Assembly (NCBI GenBank): GCA_003024985.2 | Contig: PXIH01S0005845.1 | DNA length: 11,894 bases | Direction: 5' to 3' (one strand) | DNA from: Euperipatoides rowelli | Lineage: Eukaryota; Onychophora; Udeonychophora; Euonychophora; Peripatopsidae | Shown here: piece after piece, positions 1 to 8,517 of the stretch | Numbering within the stretch: position 1 is the stretch's first letter | Layout of the letters: the number at the start of each line of letters is the position of its first letter | Position numbers and translations under genes: made by a program | Notes under the pieces: generated by a model | Told to the model about the DNA's origin: nothing | Seen by the model: the letters and a program-made list of their open reading frames with translations, nothing else | Database searches by the model: none

Positions 1-354
1 AGATATAATATAAATATAAAACATTTATTTATAATAACATAAATAAAATTGGGATATGTTATTTGGAATATGTATTTAATTGGTTATAAAGGTATCAGAG
101 TATGGCCAATCGTAGCCAGTCTATGACAAAGATACAGTACTGATGGACATTTTATAAGAATTATACAAGCAAAGTTGAAATTTGAACATTGATCTATGAA
201 TAATACTTAATTAAATTGTCTACAATGATAAAACCACAGACTTTATAAAAGCTATCATAAACTTTAAGAATTTAATCAAAGCTACCTCATTCATCAACCT
301 TCATATACACATTCAAGCTAATTCTCATTAAATTCTGCTGCTCGTGTTACTCAC
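1..354. other. Non-coding AT-rich sequence, probable next intron of the - strand gene
   Basis: This stretch lies downstream of the donor at 354-349 on the - strand, so its right part is intronic if that exon is real. I see no further exon, repeat array or RNA gene in it. Confidence 0.4.
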
Positions 355-454
355 CTGGTGGAGCTGCAAAGAAGATGCTGTCATTGCACTTTACATAAAG
401 GAAGATACAGCTGAAGAACCAGCCTGTCAGAATAAACAGACCTAGCAGACGCTC
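355..454 (-). CDS. Internal exon, single-pass membrane segment, unidentified protein
   Basis: This 100-base internal exon encodes 33 codons plus one base, and only one reading frame is open across it. The peptide starts E-R-L-L-G and continues into a hydrophobic run of about 19 residues (from LLGLFILTGW to IFLYV) that would span a membrane. It then reads KCNDSIFFAAPPG, which contains the sequon N-D-S. The acceptor on the - strand is a T-rich tract ending in CTAG before GAG. The donor is a textbook CAG|GTGAGT (intron bases 354-349). The exon begins in phase 0, which fits the phase-0 end of the exon at 1114-1176, so both belong to one gene. Inference: the basic residues ahead of the segment face the cytosol and the sequon side is lumenal or extracellular. 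I do not recognise the family. The main doubt is its short length; the splice sites and phase agreement are the support. Confidence 0.6.
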
Positions 455-1113
455 CTAGCAACCATAGGGAATAAAAAAAGCTGCAGGGCATTATTCGAGG
501 AGATGGGGGCATAAATTTTCCGAATTTAGTCCAACAACATCATCTAACTAATTCTCGGAGATGAGAACAGAAAAATTCAGGCTTGTGTCTAATTTCATCT
601 CCCAATGAACCGCTGGAGATGAGGCACAAATTTGTAAATTATACTAAATTGTCTGAAAAATTAATTTGTTAAAGAAATCAAATTCATTTTGACTCGTGTC
701 CCATTGACAAATTTTCCAATGAATCACTAATCAATAATATGAAATCCAGCTTAAATTTAAATTTAGATATGATAGCTTTGATTTTTAGGCATAAACTGTA
801 GCAGATGAACATTCTCAATTTATAAATAAGTCTGAACAGAATATTCACTAATCAGCAAGAAAAAGAACTTTAAAACAATAGACATTCCTAAATAAACTTT
901 ACAAATTATCATAGATTGGCTATACTCGAGCGTTCTATAAATTCTCTTGCTAGCTATATAAAATTCTTGTATTAAATTTACAATTTGGGAAATTTAATTA
1001 TATAATCAAGGGAAAGGAAATTATTGTTAATTTTTGTTCTAAGAAATAAATATGTTTGCCTGTTAAACTAAATCTGTTTGTGCAAATTTTTATTCAATAT
1101 CGAAATGACTTAC
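455..1113 (-). other. Intron between the two - strand exons
   Basis: This 659-base intron is bounded by GTAAGT at its 5' end (1113-1108) and CTAG at its 3' end (458-455). A T-rich stretch read from about 478 to 461 serves as the polypyrimidine tract. Apart from the degenerate tandem repeat at 499-730 it is plain AT-rich sequence. Confidence 0.55.
499..730. repeat. Degenerate tandem repeat, about 58-bp period
   Basis: The motif GGAGATGRG recurs at 499, 557 and 615, exactly 58 bases apart each time. Aligned by hand without gaps, the first two 58-base units agree at 33 of 58 positions. A second anchor, CTYGTGTCY followed by CCAATGAAYC, occurs at 582 and again at 693, about two periods later, which extends the array. 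The copies are old and diverged. The repeat lies inside the - strand intron; no function is evident. Confidence 0.45.
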
Positions 1114-1176
1114 CATTATTTTATAGATGTCCTTCTGGCGGAACTTGTGACGGGGGTGGTACTTGGTCTTCTCTAT
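1114..1176 (-). CDS. Internal exon of the same - strand membrane-protein gene
   Basis: This 63-base exon gives 21 codons with one frame open from acceptor to donor; the other two frames contain stops. The acceptor is a pyrimidine-rich tract ending GATCTAG before ATAGAG, and the donor is ATG|GTAAGT (intron bases 1113-1108). The peptide runs from IEKTKYHPRH to KDIYKIM and is strongly basic, with three His and many Lys/Arg. That suits a cytosolic segment just before the membrane span in the next exon (454-355). Sixteen of 21 codons end in G or C, which is striking in such AT-rich DNA and supports real coding selection. It ends in phase 0, matching the next exon. Upstream exons must lie beyond 1176 and were not found. 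A longer reading in another frame reaches a stop at 1121-1123 and was rejected. Function unknown. Confidence 0.6.
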
Positions 1177-3301
1177 CTAGATCAAGAAATAATAAGGAAT
1201 TCCATTCCTTCTTATTCTTATCGGCTGAGCTGGGTTGAATTTAGTTAGGCTCCATTTTAGCTAGAACTCCCTGAACTTTCTTTTCTTATTGTGCTTATTA
1301 ATTTAGATACTGTAAGAGATTAAAACCAACAATCTGCACAATAGAGACCCTTTCATTAGATATCAAATCATTGGGATAATTGTTGTTTATTGGGACTTGC
1401 ATGTGAAAGTGTTAGAATTAGCCCTTCTAATTCAGGCATTTACATGTAAGTGTAAACAATGGTTAGTATTAATGAGTTGGTATTTAATCGGTAGGTTTTC
1501 CCCAGAACTTATTCTTCCGATCTGTATCATATGTTTGCATGAGATCTTGCTTGAATTAATGAGGAGTTTCTTATGCAAGGACTATGTGAGATAATAAGAA
1601 TAAATTCTAGTTAGGATTGTATTTATGACTTGGTATGAAGTGCTGTGTCTAGGTTAGCCTACACACGTTTGCAGTTGTAAGTTTATAAATATGATCATAT
1701 ATTGAATCTAATTACTAAATATTATAATATGACTAATGAAGATATACTAGAGATAGTTAATGTTCATTATATCATATGACAAATAATAAAGTAAATAGGA
1801 CTCCCCTTTCCAATAGGTAACCTCTATATTTGTTATGATTATATTGTGCTCTCATGCGTGTGCTTGTGCGCTGCTTCAGAGAGGTGTAATCATGCAAATA
1901 ACAGAGACAGTCATGTTGGAAACCTAAATAAGTTTTTATTATAAAACATGGCCATTCTTGTGATAGAATAGGGTCCAAAGTTGGGGCAAGGACTCTATGA
2001 GATTGGCTATCTTCAACCCAGTGAAGCCCGTACCGCATAGGTATCTGACATTTGTGAGTTATGCACAGAAACTTTATCACTGTGTAAATTGAAAACTGCT
2101 TGTATTTTAAAATAAAAACAAGACCCTAAAAACCTTTCAAAAATGAAAAAGTAATTAAGCTTCTATGCTTTTTTTTTTGCGATAGTCATTTATTTATTTT
2201 TATTTTATTTCAAAATGTTCAGGGAAATGTTTTTGAATTAATAAATGTTAAGCATATTTCGGGTTGCCATACGCATCTATAAAAGCATCTTGGCTGAATA
2301 TTTAAAAATCTAAAAATGTCCTGAATTTTTATTAATGATGTTCTTAGAAATGTTGATAAAATGTTTTTGTAAGACATCAGCTGATAATGCTAGACGATGC
2401 TATTTTATTTAACTTTGATTTAGACTATAAAGAGCATTAAAATAATGTCCTCTTCCCACCATTCTTACAGCTTTGTTTCAGGTTTCTAATAACACAAGTC
2501 ACGCATAGATGTTCTGGTGTGCGTATGTGTGTATATGATGAATGAATTATTAAATAGCGAATTTAGCACATTATTTTTACTGCTTTGTGAAAATCGTTAT
2601 TGAATTAATATTTTTTTAATAACTTATCTTTTCAAACTTTAGATGGTAGTAATATGTCGAAAAAATGACTTTCGAAATTCAAGAAAACATGGACAAAAAA
2701 TTTTCCATCAATAACAAATCAATCCGATGCTACAATATAATTTTAGAGAAATAACATGTCAGGAATTTCATGATTATATTAAAAAAAAGGTCTTGCTAAA
2801 AATGTGTCATGTCTGAAAAACAACTGACTGGTTTCAAGGCACATTTTTATAATAGATGTATTTGAGTACATGATCACTGTTTATATGTATTGCATTTATT
2901 TAAAAATACATGCACTATACTGTTATTACAACACTTCTTGCTGGTGGGCTGAATTTTTTTCTTATCCTTATGGAAACATTTTGCTTATTGGATTCAAACC
3001 CACCCCCTCGTTTAGTATCCACATCTATAGATAGATGTTTATCAAAATAAATTAACATTAAGTTCATAGTTTTTGTAAACTAAAAGAAATATTTTTTNCA
3101 TTACTTCCCTAACCTTACCATTTCCATTATTTCCTATGAAAAATTGATTTAATTCCTACATTTTTTGATTTACATGCCGATTTCCAAGAACACAACCTTG
3201 GTTTAAATCAAGAGTTTACTATATTATGATTATAAATCCTTAAATTATAGCTAAATAGCATTGATTATTGCTTCTATTTATTGATTTTTTGTTTGTTTTA
3301 G
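1177..3301. other. Gap between opposite-strand exons, no convincing gene
   Basis: No exon with matching splice sites and phase was found on either strand. The left edge is intron of the - strand gene and the right edge, including the T-rich acceptor tract at about 3280-3301, is intron of the + strand gene. A 102-codon open frame on the - strand (2080-1772) has no usable donor in the phase needed to join 1176 and is probably chance. A TE-like fragment sits at 2261-2330. One undetermined base occurs at 3098. Confidence 0.5.
2261..2330 (+). mobile_element. Possible fragment of a DNA-transposon end
   Basis: The 13-mer GGGTTGCCATACG at 2261-2273 is repeated exactly, in the same orientation, at 4185-4197. 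There it opens a sequence resembling the end of a hAT-type element. Downstream similarity is weak (a shared AAATGTCC later on), so this is at best a short decayed fragment. No opposite end was found. Confidence 0.3.
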
Positions 3302-3523
3302 GTATCAATTGTCCGAGAAGCAAGGCAGGTATTTCATTTTGTTCCAGTAACTGTTGCTGAAAATGTCGTTAGTGGCAATTATACAGCTGAATTGAAAGGT
3401 TTCCTTCATCCTGCTGTACAAAAAATGCCTACTAAAGGAGATCAACAGATTAATTTGACAATGGGAGTAACAGCTGGACAAGCTAAACTCAATGTCAGTA
3501 TTGATGAATCACCAAATAATGCA
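3302..3523 (+). CDS. Internal exon, unidentified extracellular or lumenal protein
   Basis: This exon is 222 bases, exactly 74 codons, open in one frame and phase 0 at both ends. It is bounded by a T-rich acceptor (GTTTGTTTTAG) and a consensus donor (GCA|GTAAGT). The peptide begins VSIVREARQVFHFVPVTVAE. It has no cysteine and alternates hydrophobic and polar residues as beta strands do. Three N-glycosylation sequons are visible: N-Y-T (residues 26-28), N-L-T (51-53) and N-V-S (64-66). This suggests an extracellular or lumenal beta-sandwich domain. Only 13 of 74 codons end in G or C, as expected for AT-rich DNA. It splices in phase to 10550-10744. The frame continues into the intron to a stop near 3574, but the donor is strong and the coding character ends there. 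I considered alpha-2-macroglobulin-like, CLCA-like and fibronectin-type proteins; none is supported by a clear motif. Confidence 0.85.
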
Positions 3524-3603
3524 GTAAGTTCCATGAAAGTTCATTCTAGATGTCATTTTGATTTTAGACATTAATTACCAGGGCTCAAAAATTGACATGT
3601 CCT

Positions 3604-3620
3604 ACTAGCCCGGGGCTAGT
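3604..3620. repeat. Perfect 8-bp-arm palindrome ACTAGCCC-G-GGGCTAGT
   Basis: The two 8-base arms are exact reverse complements around a single G. It sits just inside the putative left end of the hAT-like element at 3579. Subterminal repeats of this kind are typical transposase-binding sites in hAT elements; that role is inference here. Confidence 0.6.
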
Positions 3621-4181
3621 ATGAAATAGGTTAAGCAAGTTAAAAATAATCAGTTTGCCTGAGTCTGATAAGTAAAAATTCAAGCAAGAATTTTTTTTCT
3701 TCAGAATTTTTTTAAATAGTTTATTGGTCTTGAATTACATTAACTTTAAATAATTTCAGAAATAATTATAAAAAATAAGCACTCTAAATAAAGTGGTTTA
3801 GGTTATGTCCATAGCTATTGTACAGTGCTTCTGATAAGGTAGATTGCATTATTTTGAGTGTACACTGAAAAATTGTCTGATGTAGGAAAACTTGTACATT
3901 TAAAATTTGACATTCCAAAATACCGTACTAGTGATTAATAAAGAGTATAAAATGATATGTTACTATTTTTTTTTGATCATTATAGTCCAATAAAACACGA
4001 TGGGTAATCTAAACAAAGCTTGTCTTTTTTTATTAGCGTTTATTTATTTTTTTAAATCATTTTTTATTTCTTCAAGTCATTGCTCAAAAATTATTTTTCC
4101 AACCTCAATGCAAAGCTATAATTTAGAAAAGGAACACAATTTATAAGACATCCTATTAATATTGAATAAAAAAAAATATAA

Positions 4182-4740
4182 CAAGGGTTGCCATACGTCC
4201 CGGTTTAGCCGGGAATGTCTCTGTTTTTAAGAGTTAGTCCAGGTATCCTGAAATGGTCTCTCGGGATGCCTAAATGTCCAGGTTTTAGTAAATGTGTCTC
4301 CTCCCTTCGTTAAATAGCTTGAAAAATTATAATAATTAATAATCTGTGTGTACTGCAAGATAAAAGTGAAAACTTTTAATCAAATCCCCAATCCAAATTT
4401 GTTATGAAAAGTATTTTTAAATGACTAATCAATAAAAACAAAAGATTAGCAAATGTAGCAAGCGCGAGCGCAAAAAAAAAAAGATTTCAGCAATGAAAAG
4501 AAAATTTGATATAAAATTCCCAATTTGAATCTGTTATCAAAATTATTTTAATAAAATTAAGATTTGGACCGGCAAGTTTGCACACAAAACTGATTTAATC
4601 AATGTTTTTTTTTTTAATATTGTAACATTTTTATCATAACAGCAATATGCTCTCACTACATTCATGAGAATTAAAGCGCCTGTATCCAAAGATGTTTGAG
4701 GTCACATCTTTGCTGGTACGGTATCACAAAGTCCGTCCAG
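4182..4740 (+). mobile_element. Decayed hAT-like insertion (fragment)
   Basis: From GGGTTGCCATACGTCCCGG at 4185 the sequence is richer in G and C than its surroundings. It carries the hairpin CCCGG-TTTAG-CCGGG and a run of diverged words (GTCCAGG, TCTCGGGATGCC, ATGTCCAGG), as in the ends of many animal hAT elements. Near 4662-4745 a frame reads QYALTTFMRIKAPVSKDV, then a stop, then GHIFAGTVSQ. That may be a broken trace of an element-encoded protein, or chance. The matching right end was not found, so the right boundary is arbitrary. Confidence 0.35.
4365..4580. repeat. Diverged tandem duplication, about 131 bp apart
   Basis: The stretch containing AAATCCCCAATCCAAATTTG (from 4382) recurs in altered form as AAATTCCCAATTTGAATCTG (from about 4513). 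Both are followed by GTTAT, an A-rich stretch and a T-rich stretch in the same order. The two copies are clearly related but old. Confidence 0.35.
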
Positions 4741-5013
4741 GTTCATTATTAATTTCTTGTTTATTATTTCATTACTGTGGTGAAAAGAAAATACTCATTC
4801 AAAGAAAAGCTTAAAGAGATTCACATAAAGACACAGCAGCTATGCCCTCAGGCTCAGGTTTTGATGCTATGGTTGTACATGAGACCTTTTCCACTCTCAC
4901 TTAAGTTTTTTTTTTAATTTCTAAAAATATTATAACAAAAGTTTAATGCTAAAGTTGAAATTATGTTTATATTTTTGTGGCAAGTTAACCACCACCAAGT
5001 TACTGTTAACGTT

Positions 5014-5060
5014 AATGATTTATTTATTTATTTTTTTTTTTAAAAAATAAATAAACCATT
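5014..5060. repeat. AT-rich inverted repeat, 16-bp arms
   Basis: The left arm 5014-5029 and right arm 5045-5060 are reverse complements with one mismatch. They flank a T-rich loop, and poly-T/poly-A continues inside. It could form a hairpin or be one edge of a small element. At this base composition it may also be slippage of a TTTA microsatellite. Confidence 0.4.
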
Positions 5061-5773
5061 TATTCATTCTAATTGAAGATACATTAAAAAATGATTAAAT
5101 TAATTCACAAAAATCATAGCATAATTAACAAGAATCAATTTTAAGAAAAGAAATGAAGTTAATGGCTCGAAGAAAGTAAAGCAAATATACAAAGATATTC
5201 TTCACAATAAATCCACCCATTACTAATCCGTCTAAAAATTGAGCTAAATATAATCCTCTCCATAAAACAATATACAGAATATTTTTCATTTTTTAAGGAT
5301 TATCCCAATTTTCTTCCTTCTAAGAATAGTAATTTATTTAATTATAATATTCAAAATTCACAACAGATTTATAAAGGTTATATTAGAACTAATAGATATT
5401 TAGCCATACCCAATTTAATAAAACTGATTGAACATATGATAATTCCGAGGATAAAATAATTCATCATTTGATTTAATTTTTTGTAAATATTTCCTAAAAA
5501 TTTGTTTATTAAATAATATGTGTAATAAATATTTACTAATCTTTTTTTTATTCATGATGTGTGTAAATAATTTTCATATCGAACCCTTGGGCTAAAATTT
5601 TGTTATATTATTGCTATTTGTATTATAATGTTAATGTTAAATAAATAAACGTAAATAATAATAATAAATGTAAGTTAATTTATGGAATGGTTGATTATAA
5701 AAAGGCTAATATAATTACACCTCCTAATAAGTATGAAAATGAAAAATGTTTATAAAATAATACCCCTCAATCC
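5033..5773. other. AT-rich non-coding stretch, nothing identified
   Basis: I see no exon, RNA gene or clear repeat here. A 54-codon hydrophobic open frame on the - strand (5289-5125) was considered and rejected as likely chance. The stretch lies within the possible 3579-7017 element. Confidence 0.4.
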
Positions 5774-5948
5774 CAGGGTCGGGTTTAAAATTGGTGAGGC
5801 CCTGGGCTATATAAAGTTTGGAAGCCCTTTGTATTATTAGAATTAAATTTTTAATTTAATTTTTTTTTTACAAGAGGTCAAGCCCCCTCTCCTTGCATTA
5901 TGAGGCCCTGAGCTGCAGCCCACCAAGCCCATATATAAAGCGGCCCTG
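5774..5948. mobile_element. Short non-autonomous hAT-like element (MITE)
   Basis: The element starts CAGGGTCGGGTTTAAAATTG at 5774. Read from the other end (5948) it starts CAGGGCCGCTTTATATATGG, a recognisable inverted repeat with CAGGGYCG termini. The interior carries GAGGCCCTGGGCTA on one side and GAGGCCCTGAGCTGCAGCCC on the other, a composition widely seen in animal hAT-type MITEs. At about 175 bp it has no coding capacity. The 8-base flanks (CTCAATCC and TCCACTCG) do not match, so the target-site duplication is lost or the boundary is off. A C-rich run follows at 5949-5990. Confidence 0.6.
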
Positions 5949-5990
5949 TCCACTCGCCCCCTCGCTCCCCCCCCCCATCACCGGGAGTCC
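5949..5990 (+). repeat. C-rich low-complexity tract
   Basis: This is a short run dominated by CCCCCTCGCTC and ten consecutive C residues, abutting the right end of the MITE. The opposite strand is G-rich. Confidence 0.5.
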
Positions 5991-6076
5991 TGATTTTTAA
6001 CTTTTTCATTATGGTAACCCCCTAAATATAATGTAATAATTACTTGAAATGTATAATTATTATTTAAATTCAGCAA

Positions 6077-6500
6077 ATAAAGTATTTTTTTTTACAATTT
6101 CCACGATCACTTATTTTGTAAGTCATTACAAAAATCTAGTCTTAAATTAACATGAATATTATTGAATGTATCGTTTGCCCGGTCAAACTTCTTGTTTATG
6201 AGCCTGACATGTTTTACTCATTTCTTTGTGAACTTGAGAGAAATTTTTGAAATTTCTTTATTCCTTTCATGCATCTTAATGCAAAAATTCAAAAGAAAAT
6301 AAACCAGATTTACCACTAAACAAATTGTTATGAAATTTAAAAAAAAAAAAGATAATTGTGAAACAAAACAAGAATGGATAAATTAATTCAATAATTGCTT
6401 TAAATATATTGTATACTATAGGTTGAATTTAAATACATTTTATTTTACAATTTTCATAGTTGCTTATTTTGAAAGACTCTGGCAAGAATATATCACGCAA
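6077..6500. repeat. Pair of diverged direct repeats
   Basis: The words TTTTACAATTTCCACGATCA (about 6090) and TTTTACAATTTTCATAGTTG (about 6443) are followed by the same order of motifs: CTTATTTTG, then AAGWC, then an A-rich stretch. They are about 350 bases apart. This is probably internal structure of the surrounding transposon-like region. Confidence 0.3.
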
Positions 6501-7359
6501 CTTGTCAATTAACTTCTTTATAGCAAAACTATAAATCTTTACACTACCACTATGAGTAAAGCAAAACCATACCAGTGTTTATGATCTTGTCTTTCTGTCT
6601 TTTTTTAAAGAAGAAACTTCTCTAATTTCTTCATAAGCTTATGGATATTAGAAAATGTCAACTCTTAATGAAGCCAAAATAATCATTTTAACTTTTTATT
6701 TTTGTATAGGCTACTATGCTATGTTTTATTTATTATTTGATTTCTTTTAAAAATAAATAAGAATAGAAGTTGTGGATGGAGACATCTAATAATAATCTTT
6801 ATTTCAATGCAAAATGTAATTAATTTATTTTCAAATTAAAAGCCACAATTTATTCAAATTTAAAAAAAAAAATGGTTATAGTAGTAGTCTACAAAACTTA
6901 GCATTTCTGGCTGGTAAAATTTTAATAAACTTGCTAAACAGGGCAAGTAAAAATATATTTGGGCTAGTAAAATTTTGGTACTGAGCAAGTAGAATTTTAG
7001 AAAATTTTCTAACCTTGATCATTTGTGAACCATTTCTAGTTTAATTAGCTTCATTTTACAGTTATAAAATTGCCAGATCTAATGTATTTTTTTGTTGTTT
7101 TAATGTTTATCGCAAAAGGGTATGACAACTATATTTCATTTTGATATCTGCCTTAATATAATGAAGTTTTGCTCTATTTGAATTTTAATGAAATTATTAT
7201 ATCAAAGATATGTTTACTTTGGGTATTCTGATAACATATTTGTCAAATATCAAATATTTGCATCCAAAATGTATAATTTTCGTTTGAATCAAAATATTTA
7301 GTACTGTACTGAACATTAATAGCATTAGCATGTGTTTTTTTTTAAAGTTATTAGTTTGA

Positions 7360-7426
7360 GTTCTGGAAAATATGAGATGATGCTTTTCTAAAAACAAGAA
7401 AAGCATCATCTCATATTTTCCAGAAC
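7360..7426. repeat. Perfect 30-bp inverted repeat with 7-base loop
   Basis: The left arm 7360-7389 and right arm 7397-7426 are exact reverse complements over all 30 bases, separated by AAAAACA. The left arm begins GTTCTGGAAAATATGAGATG. Pairing stops abruptly on both outer sides. A perfect stem of this length in old intronic DNA implies a recent event, most simply a fold-back (template-switch) duplication. A small hairpin RNA is possible but unsupported: natural miRNA precursors usually have imperfect stems. Confidence 0.9.
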
Positions 7427-8034
7427 ATGAGTGACTTTTAATAGTTAGTGTTTCATTCTTCATAACTTAATTGGATATTAATCTAAATAGAAAATATTAC
7501 TAATTGAAAATTAGAACTCCATTGATAATGTTTTGTAAAATGATTTATTTTCTTCAAATGCTGCTTTTCAATAACAATAATGTTCAAAACTGTATAAAGG
7601 TTGAATTTATATGTTATTCTGAATTTTAACTTACTCCATGTTATGAAATATATTTTTAAGAAATAAATCATTATGACATATTTTTTAAGCTTATGTAACG
7701 TTTTTTTAAACACTTTTAAAGTATGGTATTTTTTCTTCTTCTTGTATGTAGACAGAAGGCATGTAAATTACAGTATATAATAATAAGTGATAAATTTTCT
7801 CAATAATAAAAATCTATATTAAAAAAAAAACATGCTTTTATACACACCCTTTTATTACGATTTTCCTATTTATTTCAAAGCAATATGTATGTAATAATGA
7901 TTGCCTGAATATTGGCACTCATTACAGGCAAAATAATACAGGAACAAAAAGCTGGCAGGAAAACATAAAATATTTATTCCATTACTATTGTTGAAAGGTA
8001 AACATAAAATCCTCATCACATTCTAGGGGACTCC

Positions 8035-8062
8035 AAGCCTAGAGGGAACAGCCCTCTAGCTT
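8035..8062. repeat. Short palindrome CTAGAGGG-AACAG-CCCTCTAG
   Basis: Exact 8-bp arms (8039-8046 and 8052-8059) flank a 5-base loop. Allowing one bulged C extends the stem to 11 bp (AAG on the left, CTT on the right). The surrounding 8030-8180 is less AT-rich than the rest of the intron and may be a repeat fragment, but I could not assign it. Confidence 0.5.
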
Positions 8063-8509
8063 ACAATAGGTAAAATGATAAGTGTAAACAATAACAGATT
8101 GTTCGCTAGATGGTCTGTCCTCTAAAAATGNGAATGAAGCAATGATTTGCGTGCACGCTCCCTTTCTTATAGTAGAAGAAAAATGAATAATAAATAATAG
8201 CACGTACAAGTGGTTTGAATATTTCAATAGTTAATTAGATTCAGTAAGCTTTAGTTTCGTAAATGCCGTACTAAGAAAATAATTAAACCTTGAAATAACC
8301 TCAGATACACTTGAAAGTACTAATTAAAAATAATACATAATAAAATCAAAAACCGTTCGTTACAATGTAATAGGGGTTTTTATAAAAATTAGTATCAGCC
8401 TAGAATATTTTTCCCCTTCCATTTATACTGTAATTGAACTAAAAGAGGAATGAATAATTCAGTGATGTAAGACTGCCAGCATCCATAACCTTATTGCCTC
8501 TTTATAGTG

Positions 8510-8517
8510 CTCCAGAT
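8510..8517. repeat. Left target-site duplication CTCCAGAT
   Basis: This 8-mer matches the right-flank CTCTAGAT (9108-9115) at 7 of 8 positions. It is of the nTCTAGAn type preferred by hAT transposases, which marks the left boundary of the element at 8518. Confidence 0.65.

Larger units (their letters stand above)
3579..7017. mobile_element. Possible 3.4-kb hAT-like transposon, decayed and interrupted
   Basis: The left end begins CAGGGCTCAAAAATTGAC at 3579. The right end, read on the - strand from 7017, begins CAAGGTTAGAAAATTTTC. These agree at most positions and look like diverged terminal inverted repeats. Both subterminal regions then carry CTACTWGC and copies of CTAGY- and CAAGT-type words, such as the palindrome at 3604-3620 and GGGCTAGT near 6961. 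The interior holds no intact transposase. The 8-base flanks (TTAATTAC and ATCATTTG) agree at only 4 of 8 positions, so a target-site duplication is not shown. The two ends could instead come from two solo elements of the same family. Confidence 0.4.

Noticed and set aside
1121-1229. Open frame on the - strand ending in a stop at 1121, reading DREDQVPPPSQVPPEGHL at its end, looking like a C-terminal tail.
   Set aside because: The frame that ends in phase with the GTAAGT donor (1176-1114) joins the next exon in phase 0 and has better codon composition and a better acceptor. The tail reading lacks a good pyrimidine tract upstream and cannot connect to 454-355.
1056-1238. 60-codon + strand open frame with CPSGGTCDGGGTW.
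   Set aside because: It is antisense to the better-supported - strand exon; its glycines mirror the prolines of another - strand frame. No matching splice context was found.
1397-1594. 65-codon + strand open frame with an internal ACAT|GTAAGT donor-like site.
   Set aside because: There is no convincing acceptor upstream, no recognisable protein, and no phase link to 3302.
1772-2080. 102-codon - strand open frame, with an ATTTAG acceptor inside it.
   Set aside because: The only nearby donor (GAG|GTTACC) is weak and in phase 1, which cannot join the phase-0 exon at 1176. No domain is recognisable.
2471-2521. Possible small + strand exon after the strong pyrimidine tract at 2449-2470, with a GTATGT donor near 2522, joining V-S-I-V at 3302.
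   Set aside because: The frame that would join in phase 0 has a stop (TAA) shortly after the two good acceptors. The only remaining AG is preceded by nearer competing AGs.
2985-3010. GGATTCAAACCC, resembling a tRNA T-loop.
   Set aside because: The flanking bases do not form a five-base T stem, and no D-arm, anticodon arm or acceptor stem could be built around it.
4664-4720. Possible exon after TTTTTATCATAACAG reading QYALTTFMRIKAPVSKDV.
   Set aside because: It hits a stop with no donor before it. It sits in transposon-like sequence and is better seen as possible broken transposase remnant or chance.
5125-5289. 54-codon hydrophobic open frame on the - strand (starts MKNILYIVLW); I considered a mitochondrial insertion or membrane peptide.
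   Set aside because: AT-rich DNA readily yields hydrophobic open frames. No mitochondrial protein could be recognised under the standard or invertebrate mitochondrial code, and neighbouring frames are broken.
7197-7713. Two - strand open frames of 88 and 76 codons.
   Set aside because: Both are Lys/Ile/Phe/Leu-rich products of AT-rich intron sequence. The first runs through the palindrome at 7360-7426, and neither has splice or domain support.
8039-8227. 62-codon - strand open frame containing the undetermined base at 8131.
   Set aside because: No splice sites, domain or coding composition support it, and it overlaps a short palindrome. It may be part of an unassigned repeat.
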